From Pelargonium cotyledonis (lineage: Eukaryota > Streptophyta > Magnoliopsida > Geraniales > Geraniaceae), in NCBI GenBank assembly GCA_036897625.1, contig JAYMTA010000738.1:1-24780 (forward strand): 24,780 nucleotides of DNA. Direction: 5' to 3'. The notes beneath the pieces are model-generated. The model was not told where the DNA came from. It saw nothing but the letters and a program-made list of their open reading frames with translations, and did no database searches. The position numbers and the translations under genes are program-made. Below are positions 9,537 to 18,524 of the stretch, in pieces (positions within the stretch are counted from its first letter, which is position 1; every line of letters starts with the position of its first letter).

Positions 9537-11777
9537 GTAATGCGAAACCATACCCTTCGCTTTCTCTATCCAACATCTCGTAACTGTATGTTTGTATTGA
9601 ATTTGTTGCAATTTGTCGAAAGAATGTTGTTGGATTGACCACAGTTGACCTTTGTGGTGCTATGCTCTTAGGTTTTTTCTGTTTGACTGTTCTGTGTTTA
9701 CTAATCTGTGAATTTCAGTGTGGGCTGTTTCGATTGCTCAGAGATCTTTGGGTTTGAGCATTGCATTATATGAATTGTCTAGGGTTGTTGGTGAAATAGT
9801 TGATTCAGTAGTTTTGTTAGTTGTTTCTTGTACTGACTGTATAGAATCAGCGGTGAACTAAAGATTGAAATGAATATGGTTTGATTTTGTTTGAAGGACT
9901 AATATGTTGAACTTTTATTAGGGTTGCTTAGTCATTAAAATGGTGTAAATTTGCGGGCTTTCCATTAGTTGCAGTGTTCTGCAAATTTCTAAATCTAGTA
10001 CTGGCTAGAGTGATGGGCTGTTTGCTCATCGTATTAGCCATCTTATTAGATTATGGGACTAATATGAATGGAATTAAAACAGCAAATTGCCATGGTTTGG
10101 AACAAAAAAAATATGAAGGAAAGAGATGTACGAGTACAAAAAATCATTAAGGAAGTTAGTCCTCACTCTGTAGCTTATTGTCGGGAGAAAGTAAGTAAAT
10201 TGGAATACAGAAGTTCATCAAAAACATTTGAACTTCCTATTCCTAAAAACTTTTGTTTCCCTCAACATTTCAAACTTGAATTTCCAAATATGGCATTATT
10301 GATTTGTTGTTTTGGAGTGCCTGAATGAAGTGTAGACTGTAATATGTTGTGCTGTGTTCTCGTAGGGTAATGTGAAACTACACGTCTCACTAAATCGTCC
10401 TCTATGCAACCTAACTCGTACTTGACTTGTTTTTTGTCTTGCCTCACATTTGTTGATAGAATCCAACAGCACTAAACCATTCTATGGTTGGAGAGTTTAA
10501 TTTGATCTGTTATGCTAAATTGTTTGCTAAATTTTTCTGTATTTAACATATGATGAGCCTTTTGACCTGGGGTCTAAGAAGCGCAGCCAGCTGCACTTAC
10601 CATATGCAAATGTTAGGGTAGAAGCTTAAGCCTAAGTCCAAATCCAATCTTTAGCTTCACCTCGGGTGTGAAAGTAAGTATTTCTGTCAAGTAAAATAAA
10701 GGCATTACAAGATGTGTGTTTGAGATAGATTTAAAGAGGATTTAGAGAGAGATAATTGGAAATGATTCAAGTGAACGTGTAGAAAGAATTCAGAGATCCC
10801 TTTCTCGTGTCATGGAGGAAGCATGTATATTTTCAAAGATTAGGTAATGATAATGTGGTGGCATGTGATTGGATGTTGATGATATCATGATATCATCCAT
10901 TCTGGGGTATTTGGCCTTTATGGCATACCTTGTGCTAGATTCTCGTCAAGTCATGAGGTCACACGCGTAGTGTAATGTTATTCAGACCTTAAGGATGGTC
11001 AACCAACATGACCTCGAATCATGTTGGGGATGAGATGTTTAGGCGAGGCTGGTTGAGCTTGGTAGTAGTGATGTTGGAAGAGGCCTTTGTAGAGAGGAGC
11101 TATATCCATGGTGAAAATGATTTAATGATTTAGTCCATGGTAAAAATAACTAAGCTTGGGAGGCTGTTTCGAGGACCTTGGCGCTTTAGGCATGTCTTGG
11201 AAGTGGAGGTCGTTGGGAGGATTTTGGAAGGGGTCTTAGGCCATTGTTAAAAATTGTCTTAAGTGTATGACTGCTGGAGCTTTCGAGGGATCCTCTTGTG
11301 AGGGTTTTTGCGGTTAGCTGAAATTTGGCAAGGCAAGTGTGGAAGAAGATCACCTTGAAAAGGTGGTATGTAGAGTGTCCTTTGAGGAGGAAGCCTTTAA
11401 TGAGGGTTCAAGGATCTAGGGTGATGAAGCTAAGGTGAAGGTCTTGAGAGAACCCAAAAATCTCAGAACACTTAGCCAAATTCAAGGTGAGAAAGGTGTG
11501 AAGTAGATAGCTAAAAAAAAAGGGGTCCAGAGGTCACTTTTATGGGTCCCCATTGGTGTGGTGACTCCTGAAATAGGGGTTGAGGTGAGCCGGTTTGGGC
11601 GTCCCACGGCTGTGGGACCTGTTTCCTTGAACTATTCATGGATGCTAAGTTTAACTTAGTAGTATTGGCAATTTGGCATTGAGTATTTGAAGCCTGTAGA
11701 GGTGAATATTGTAATCTCTTTCTTAAGGTTATGTGTGTCCGTATTCTATGTGACTTTTTTCTGCTTTGTTTGTACAG
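9537..11777 (+). other. Large intron in the MTB 5' leader (2.2 kb)
   Basis: Donor G|GTAATG at 9537 and acceptor TTTGTACAG|AAACTGC ending at 11777 enclose non-coding DNA. The first 1 kb is T-rich like an ordinary plant leader intron. From about 10,540 to 11,520 the composition changes to purine-rich, GC-richer sequence of transposon-like appearance. It includes a perfect 20-bp palindrome at 10878-10897 and two CCATGGTRAAAAT copies near 11107 and 11136. An 86-codon frame at 10068-10328 is unlike anything I know and I do not call it a gene. Leader introns of this size often raise or pattern expression. Confidence 0.55.
10540..11520. repeat. Transposon-like island within the MTB leader intron
   Basis: The island differs from the T-rich intron on either side: it is purine-rich with many GGAGG, GAGGA and AAGG words. 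It contains the perfect palindrome GATGATATCATGATATCATC (10878-10897). No terminal repeats, target duplication or reading frame could be defined. A decayed LTR-type insertion is the simplest guess but is unproven. Confidence 0.25.
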
Positions 11778-11793
11778 AAAACTGCAAGAATTC

Positions 11794-11859
11794 ATGTTAG
11801 CAGCATTTGGTACAAGATCCAAAGAAGAATCAATTTCTTTCAGGTTTCATTTCTTGTAA
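11794..11859 (+). promoter_or_regulatory. Upstream ORF (21 aa) overlapping the MTB start codon
   Basis: In the second leader exon an ATG at 11794 opens a 21-codon frame whose TAA stop (11857-11859) shares its last A with the MTB ATG, giving TAATG. The uORF start is in a weak context (T at -3), so leaky scanning is likely; the main ATG has G at -3 and G at +4. The tight overlap could also allow termination-reinitiation. A second plausible acceptor (CTTTCAG ending at 11843) would splice out most of the uORF, including its start. Visible in sequence; function is inference. Confidence 0.5.
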
Positions 11860-14800
11860 TGGATTCACCTGAACGCGGCCAGGGTTATGTGAAACGGGAT
11901 GCAGATGACAGTTCAGATGTAAGGGGTGGTAGGGTTGGAGATGATGAAGAATGGGAGGGTAGTGACAAAAGGAAGCACAGATCAAGCAAGTCAAGGAAGG
12001 CTGGAAATGGAGATGAAGGTGAAGGGGTAGAGAATAGCGGAAGAAAACGAAGTTCTGGGGACAGAAATGAGAGTCGAAAGAGGTCCGGTGGATCTGGTAG
12101 AGCTGGTAGTGATGAAGATGATATTGATACAAGAAAAGAGTTGCGTTCTAAGCAGTTGAAGAAAAAACCAGAAGAGAGTAGCTTGGACCAGTTGAGCAGT
12201 TGCTATCAGGATTCAGAATTAGAAAGTAGGCAGGATGGTGGAGATAAGTTGGGGAATAGAGGGCATGGTCGAATTGAGGAGAGCGAAAGGAGAAAAATGA
12301 GCTCAAAGTTTTTAGAGCATGAGAATCTACCGAACAAAAGTAAAAGCAAAGAAGACAAATTACATGATGGAGAGCTTGACAAGGCATTGGACAGAGACAG
12401 GTATTCAGAAAAGAGGGAGAGCAGCCGGGAGAAGGCCCATGGTTCTTCTGAGCATGTGAGAAGCTCAAGGAGAAGATGGGATGAACCTGATGCTATCAAG
12501 AAAGCTGAAGAAAGTAACTATGAGAAATCTGATCCAAGAAGTGGAAAGGCATCTGATAATAAGCATGAAATCACTGGAGAGAGAAGTGGATCCACAAGGA
12601 ATGAGTTAAGTGAGGGTAAAAGCAGGGGACTGGATTCAAACAGTGATAAGGTGGTAAAATCCAACAAGGAAGAGAAAAGAGTAGATGCTGAAAGGAGTAA
12701 AAGCAAAACTAGATCAGAAGCTGGTGAAGAAGATAACAGGGCCAGTCCTACTACTCGTGAAGACAGATCTGGTAGGGAGAAAAACGAGAAGCACAGACAG
12801 CAGAAAACCCCCTCTAGCCGGGACATTGTAGAAAGCCGAGAGAGGTCTTTGAATACAGATGAAGATGGAACTACATGGATAAAAGAGAGAAGTGTGAGAG
12901 AAACCAGGGATAAAAGATCAAGAACCCCTGAGAGGAGTGGGAAGCGCCATCAGGAATCTGAACATTCTGAGCAGGATTTTGAAAGAAACAGTGATCTGAA
13001 GCGAAAGGAACTAGAAAAGGATGCTTACAGGGATGAAAGATCAAAAGGCAGGGATGATAGCTGGAGTGATAGGAATAGAGACCGGGAAACTTCCAAAGAG
13101 AGCTGGAAAAGAAGGCAGTCGGGCAGTATTGATAAAGAGTCAAAAGATGGGGATGTTGTTTATGACCGTGGCAGAGATTGGGAGTTCTCAAGGCATGGTC
13201 GTGAGAGGATTGACAATGAAAGGCCTCATCGCTCTGGCAATAGAAAAGATGGAAGCAGGGGTGAAGCTGTTAAAACTTTGTCAAATTTTTCTAATGAGAA
13301 TTATGATGTGATAGAGATCCAAACCAAGCCTGATTATGGAAGACCAGAGTCTGGATCCAACTTTGGTAGGAGGACTGACGCTGGCCAACAGTCTGATATA
13401 AAATTGACACCAACTAATGAAGAATGGCGGGAAGACAAGGCGAGGAGGACTGACACATATGGGTCTGGGCCTGCTGGCGATGATTTAAAGGAAAGATACA
13501 TGGATGATGGTAGCTCTGTGCGAGATCAAAATTCATGGAGGGAAGATTTTGACCATCAAGGAGGGAAAGGAAGAGGCCAGAAAGGTGCCATGTCCAACCG
13601 CTCTGCTGGTGGCCAAAGTTCTAGCGGCGGTTCACATCCTCCTCCATATGGGAGTCAGGAGCCAGGGTCCTTCAATAGAGCTCCCTTGCAAGGGGCTAAA
13701 GGAAATAGATCAGGGAGAGGAGGAAGGGGTAGGCCTTCTGGAAGAGACAACCAGCCAGTTGGACTCCCACTATCAATGATGGGATCACCTTTTGGACCTC
13801 TTGGGATGCCACCGCCTGGACCAATGCAGCCGCTTACACCTAGTATGTCACCTGCTCCAGGACCTCCAATGTCCCCTGGTGTTTTCATTCCACCATTTTC
13901 TCCTCCTGTTGTCTGGCCTGGAGCTCGAGGTGTTGATATGAATATGCTAGGTGTTCCACCTGGTCTTTCTCCTGTTCCTCCCGGGCCATCAGGCCCACGG
14001 TTTCCTCCTAATATAGGGAATTCACCGAACTCTGCTATGTATTTTAATCAATCAGGTCCTGGAAGAGGAATGCCACCAAACATAGCTGGCCCAGGATTTA
14101 ATCCCACTGGGCCAATTGGACGAGGAGCACAACCTGATAAACCTGGCAGTTGGGCCCCTTCTAGGTCTAGTGGACCTCTTGGTAAAGCTCCCTCCAGAGG
14201 GGAGCAGAATGATTACTCTCAAAACTTTGTGGACACTGGCATGCGGCCCCAGAACTTCATTAGGGAGCTTGAGCTCACCAATGTTGTGGAGGACTACCCA
14301 AAGCTTAGGGAGCTTATACAGAAAAAAGACGAGATTGTGGCTAACTCTGCATCTGCACCCATGTATTACAAGTGTGATCTACGTGAATTTGAACTCTCAC
14401 CGGAATTCTTTGGAACCAAGTTTGATGTCATTCTTGTGGATCCTCCTTGGGAAGAATATGTTCATCGAGCTCCTGGTGTTGCTGACCATATGGAGTACTG
14501 GACATTTGAAGAGATACTAAATCTTAAGATTGAGGTAATATGCTTGCATGTAATTTTTCCTTCCAGATTTCTAATGCAACAATGAGCTGTGTTGTTTCCA
14601 TCTGTACTTGCTCTAACATGGCTATCATGGTATAGCTTTGGGATAAGTATCATTAGCCTCTCTCCGCAGGACCATGAAATATAATTTTAAGTTATTGATA
14701 ATATCAGGCCTAAAGTTTTCCTAAAGTACTATAAGTTATTAAATACTGCACTTGTGACTTTGAAACTTTTCTTATGTGCATCAGGTTCAATTTATAGTAG

Positions 14801-17683
14801 AACTAACCAGAAGCAGTTATGTTAGTCGTTAGTGCGATTTGTGAACATGCTTCTTTTCACTTTGCCTTGACATTTAAGCAATTAACCCTCTCTCTTACAG
14901 GCTATAGCAGACACACCTTCTTTTATCTTCCTGTGGGTGGGAGATGGAGTGGGACTTGAACAGGGCCGTCAATGCCTGAAGAAGGTATATATAATATAAC
15001 TATTTTGAATGAAGCTTAGTGTTTGTAACATATTGAGAATTATTGTTACTGGCTGATTAGTCTGTTATGCATCTGTCTATATTTTAAAATACAGTAGTAT
15101 TTTCACTCTTGATTAATGGTGACCTCATGCCAATTAATGTCAAATAAATGAGAACCTGAGAGGGAAAATATCCAAATTTTGGGAAAGAAACCAATGAATG
15201 TGTGATAGCTGAATTGAGTATAATTGCAACTCGAATATCCTCTATACTTGCAGATAAATGTCACATAATTGATAATCCTATTTGAGATTAAAAAAAATCT
15301 TGGACCTATGCTAATAATCCTGCATCTTCTCCTAAATCAAAAAAAAAAAAAAAAAAAAGAACGTAAGAAGAATTATTGAAATTTTACACTCTGGGAGTCT
15401 GGCCTTTAAGTTCCTTAGTCCTTTAGTAGCTCTTACTTATTTATTAATGATTCATTCTCATTATCCATTATGTGGCATTATCGTTCATAGTGTCTTTAAG
15501 TGGAAGGTTTTTTGCCCTTAGTCACAATCAACCCTCAGCAGCAGATCACTAGTTTCAACTGAAAGTGAGGTTGGTATTCCCCATTAGTGATGCAACATTG
15601 AATGCAGTTGCTGTAAACAATGGGGGGTCAATAGTTGCTTTCAAGACTCCATACTGATCAATATAGTTGACGATTATCTCTACTGTGATAATTTAACTGG
15701 GTTATTTTCTAGAAATCTTGATGTCTTCATGACTAGATTTGGCCTGTCACAAAATTAGAAATTCCTATACTGAAATCGGAGAGAAACTTTTAAGATTCAC
15801 AATTGTTGGGAATCAAATGTTTCAAAGCATGCTTTTTTACTTGTCAAATTCATGACTTTCATTGCAGTTGCTTGTTAACCAAAAGAGAACCAGATAAAAC
15901 TCTGTAGATCATGTGATGTGATATCAATACGTGTTATTTGTTTTGAGTTGTTTTTCTTATGCTGCAGTGGGGATTTCGTAGGTGTGAAGATATTTGTTGG
16001 GTGAAAACTAACAAAACTACTGCAACTCCAAGTCTACGACATGATTCTCATACATTGTTTCAGCATTCAAAGGTTGGTCGCTGTCCCTTCTGTGTTCTAA
16101 TTGTTTACTTCTTAACCACCCATTGTGCTGGCCTCTATTTTTGCTTTTATTGAATTCAATAACCTTTTCAATTAACTGTTTTTATTCTCTCTTTATGATG
16201 AAGGAACATTGCTTGATGGGCATAAAAGGGACGGTTCGTCGAAGCACCGACGGCCACATAATCCATGCCAACATTGACACTGATGTTATTATTGCTGAGG
16301 AACCTCCCTATGGTTAGTAGTCTTGTTTTTTGTATTCTGCATCAACATCTTGGGTTTGCACTTGTCCATTTGATATATGAACAACACATGCATAACAATG
16401 ATATAATTGCATCCCTTATTGAAGAACTTTCATGCTAAATGATTCACAGGTTCAACCAGAAAGCCGGAAGATATGTATCGAATAGTTGAACATTTTTCTC
16501 TTGGTCGTCGGAGGCTTGAGCTATTTGGTGAAGACCACAATATCCGGTCTGGTTGGCTGACTGTTGGTAAAGACCTATCGTCCACAAACTTCAATAGTGA
16601 GGTAATGTTTTTAGGATTGAAACTTCTTTTGTGAACAAAACCAATCAATGCTAAATAGTCTATCTCATCATATGACCGTTTTGATGAATTTGTCCTCAAC
16701 ATAGAAGTAAAGTAAATCCAGGATATAATATTAATATCTCCTACATTTGAATTAGGAGCTCAATGAATCTTGTAGCGAGAATTAAATCAAAGGTTTCAAA
16801 ACTTAAGTAGCAGAACGTGTATATGCTTCTCTTTGCCGTATGTGGAAAGTGATAAAACCTCCCTGAGGTTACTTATTAATCGAATGTCGAGTGAGTTAGC
16901 AGTAAAATTTCTAGGCAACAGTTTGTTTACCTTACAGACAAGCTCATATGAATCTTAAAATTGCCAGTTTAGAGCTGATTTTATCAAAACAATCAGTTCT
17001 CTGTGGATATGCAATTCGTGCTTCATCAATCATCAGTTCATACACCTTTTTTTACTCTCAGTAGTAGCATTGTGTCGACAGAAGAGTCTAGAGATTATAT
17101 GTGTCTAACTGTATCGATATCATCTTGTTGATATATCTGTTCTTTATAAAACTAAAACGCAATATGAGTCCCGAGTCCTTAACCTCATTATGATATTTTG
17201 CTTCCACGAGCTACAAACTCTGACCCGGGATTTTGGTGACTTTTGCAGTCATATATCAGGAACTTCGCAGACAAAGACGGGAAAGTTTGGCAAGGAGGGG
17301 GAGGGCGGAACCCACCTCCAGAGGCGCCTCATCTTGTTGTGACAACCCCTGAAATCGAGTCTCTCCGACCCAAATCCCCAATGAAAAACCAGCAGCAACT
17401 GGCCCAACAACAATCAGCATCAATTTCTCTGACAACGGCTACTTCCTCGAACAGAAGGCCTTCTGGAAACTCGCCACAGAACCCGAACGCACTTGGTATG
17501 AACCAAGAAGCTTCTGGATCCAACCCCTCAACTCCAGCTACTTGGATTTCACCCATGGAAGGGTTTAAAGGAAGAGAAGGGGTTTCAGAGGAGAAATATT
17601 TTGAGATGTATGGTTATGGAGGCCAAGCAGCAACCGGAGAGTTTCTTGATTTTGAAGCTCAGAGAGCAATGAATATGTTGTAA
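11859..17683 (+). CDS. MTB: MTB, METTL14-like subunit of the mRNA m6A methyltransferase, 6 coding exons
   Basis: Exons 11859-14534, 14901-14984, 15968-16072, 16204-16312, 16450-16601 and 17249-17683 join in frame to 1186 aa. The product is the MT-A70-family partner of MTA (METTL3) in the nuclear complex that methylates adenosine in mRNA, matching Arabidopsis MTB (At4g09980, EMB1691) from memory. Residues 1 to about 610 are a charged, Arg/Ser/Glu/Asp-rich disordered region. GRGGRGR lies near 620, and a Pro/Gly/Met-rich segment spans about 633-757. The conserved part starts at [20 protein letters not shown] (about 795) with D861-P-P-W864 in the first fold half. It continues with [68 protein letters not shown] and [20 protein letters not shown]. 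The tail from about 1060 is Gln/Pro/Ser-rich. Exons 4 and 5 split a glycine codon (992). The length exceeds Arabidopsis MTB (about 960 aa from memory), mainly in low-complexity parts. The identification is secure. Confidence 0.95.
14535..14900 (+). other. MTB coding intron 1
   Basis: Donor GAG|GTAATA and acceptor CTCTCTTACAG|GCTATA join Glu892 to Ala893 in phase 0 within the methyltransferase domain. Reading through would add 16 codons and stop at 14583-14585, removing most of the domain. Nothing else is visible in it. Confidence 0.85.
14985..15967 (+). other. MTB coding intron 2 with poly(A) tract
   Basis: Donor AAG|GTATAT and acceptor ATGCTGCAG|TGGGGA, phase 0. The 983-bp intron holds a 20-nt A run at 15339-15358, possibly the tail of a retroposed SINE or LINE fragment, although no SINE body is recognisable upstream. 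Near 15547-15580 a stretch with AGTTTCAACTGAAA resembles part of HCF106 intron 2 (19842-19875). Confidence 0.7.
16602..17248 (+). other. MTB coding intron 5
   Basis: Donor GAG|GTAATG and acceptor CTTTTGCAG|TCATAT, phase 0. It is 647 bp of ordinary T-rich plant intron in which I see no repeats or RNA gene. Introns 3 (16073-16203) and 4 (16313-16449) are short, 131 and 137 bp. Intron 3 ends in an AAG acceptor rather than the commoner CAG. Confidence 0.8.
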
Positions 17684-18250
17684 TAAACAAATTTCACGAG
17701 AATCTTCCATGATGTTTGTAATTTGTTTGCCTCATAAAATATTTATTTTGTTTCACCTAAAATTCAAAAGAAAATGCATTTTTTCATCTCATCTTATTGA
17801 TTGTGGATCATAGTCTTTGCATTATCTTAGCATTTGGTAACTTCAAAGTTATTTATAATTTGTTAATAGGCTGAAAAAAACAGATTGAGTGCTTTCATTC
17901 TTTCTTAAAACGGATAATTGATGACACAATGGACATGCAAATGGATGATGTCGTATTTTATGGAAAGTAAAACCATACAGCGTGAACACCACTATTATCG
18001 TAGTATTTTCATGAAAATGTTAAAATAAATGTCAACTTAAATCACCGGATAACAGACTCGATATAGAAGAATCATTTTCCACTCATCCAATAGCTACTGT
18101 TACAGACAATCTAGCTCAAGCATGCACAACACAATTATTATTATTATTTTTTAAATGACAATTATTTTAATTTAGTATGACTGTTACATATTGAACTAAT
18201 TTAAATTAAATTTTCACAGTCGTATGACCAAATCTAATCACTGTGTGAGG
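17682..18250 (+). other. MTB 3' flank and short intergenic region
   Basis: AATAAA overlaps the MTB stop codon (17682-17687) and T-rich sequence follows, but the first signal is probably too early to set the main poly(A) site. The rest is AT-rich with a TTATTATTATT microsatellite near 18135. Only about 570 bp separate the MTB stop from the HCF106 promoter motifs. I see no other feature. Confidence 0.5.
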
Positions 18251-18254
18251 GATA

Positions 18255-18284
18255 TGGGCTAGATAAATGGGCCTGTTAGGCCCA
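18255..18284 (+). promoter_or_regulatory. Cluster of three site II elements in the HCF106 promoter
   Basis: TGGGCT (18255-18260), TGGGCC (18268-18273) and GGCCCA (18279-18284, the reverse complement of TGGGCC) lie within 30 bp, about 240-270 bp before the start codon. Clustered TGGGCY motifs are TCP-binding site II elements found in promoters of housekeeping and organelle-protein genes. Three copies so close are unlikely by chance in AT-rich DNA. Confidence 0.6.
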
Positions 18285-18340
18285 ACTCAAGACTTGAACC
18301 AAAAAGCTCAACCCAAACTTCAACTCACAAACACAAAAGG

Positions 18341-18419
18341 ATAGAGAGCACCAATTCAGAATTCTGATGCTCTCTATCTGTTCCTTTCCAATCAGGATAA
18401 CAAATCCAATATTTGGATT
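18341..18419 (+). promoter_or_regulatory. Two closely spaced hairpins in the HCF106 leader/promoter
   Basis: ATAGAGAGCA (18341-18350) pairs perfectly with TGCTCTCTAT (18368-18377), a 10-bp stem. The 17-nt loop contains the palindrome TCAGAATTCTGA partly overlapping its end. A second hairpin pairs AATCCAA (18403-18409) with TTGGATT (18413-18419) around a 3-nt loop. They lie 100-180 bp before the start codon. Whether they are transcribed depends on the unknown start site. Confidence 0.45.
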
Positions 18420-18437
18420 GTATTCAAAATCCATGAC

Positions 18438-18524
18438 ATGAATCAGAACCAGAGCACCTCCTCCACCTCCAAAACCACACAACACCACTGTCACTTTGGA
18501 ACAATACAAACCATCCCAGCATGA
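18438..18524 (+). promoter_or_regulatory. Upstream ORF (28 aa) overlapping the HCF106 start codon
   Basis: An ATG at 18438 (G at -3) opens 28 codons rich in Ser, Thr, Gln and His and ends at TGA 18522-18524. This overlaps the first HCF106 ATG (18521-18523) as ATGA. Just before it is a minimal ATG-ACA-TGA (18433-18441). If transcribed, ribosomes ending at 18524 could re-initiate at 18521 or at the better ATG at 18539. Its presence in the mRNA is not shown. Confidence 0.4.

Noticed and set aside
10068..10328. 86-codon + strand frame inside the MTB leader intron
   Set aside because: It starts with ATG but resembles nothing I know, lies in an intron, and its length is within chance for this composition.
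11766..11858. N-terminal extension of MTB upstream of the ATG at 11859
   Set aside because: The frame is open but begins at TTG inside the leader intron, contains no in-frame ATG and the DSPERG start fits other plant MTB proteins.
16430..16702. 90-codon minus-strand frame over MTB exon 5
   Set aside because: A shadow of the conserved [13 protein letters not shown] exon.
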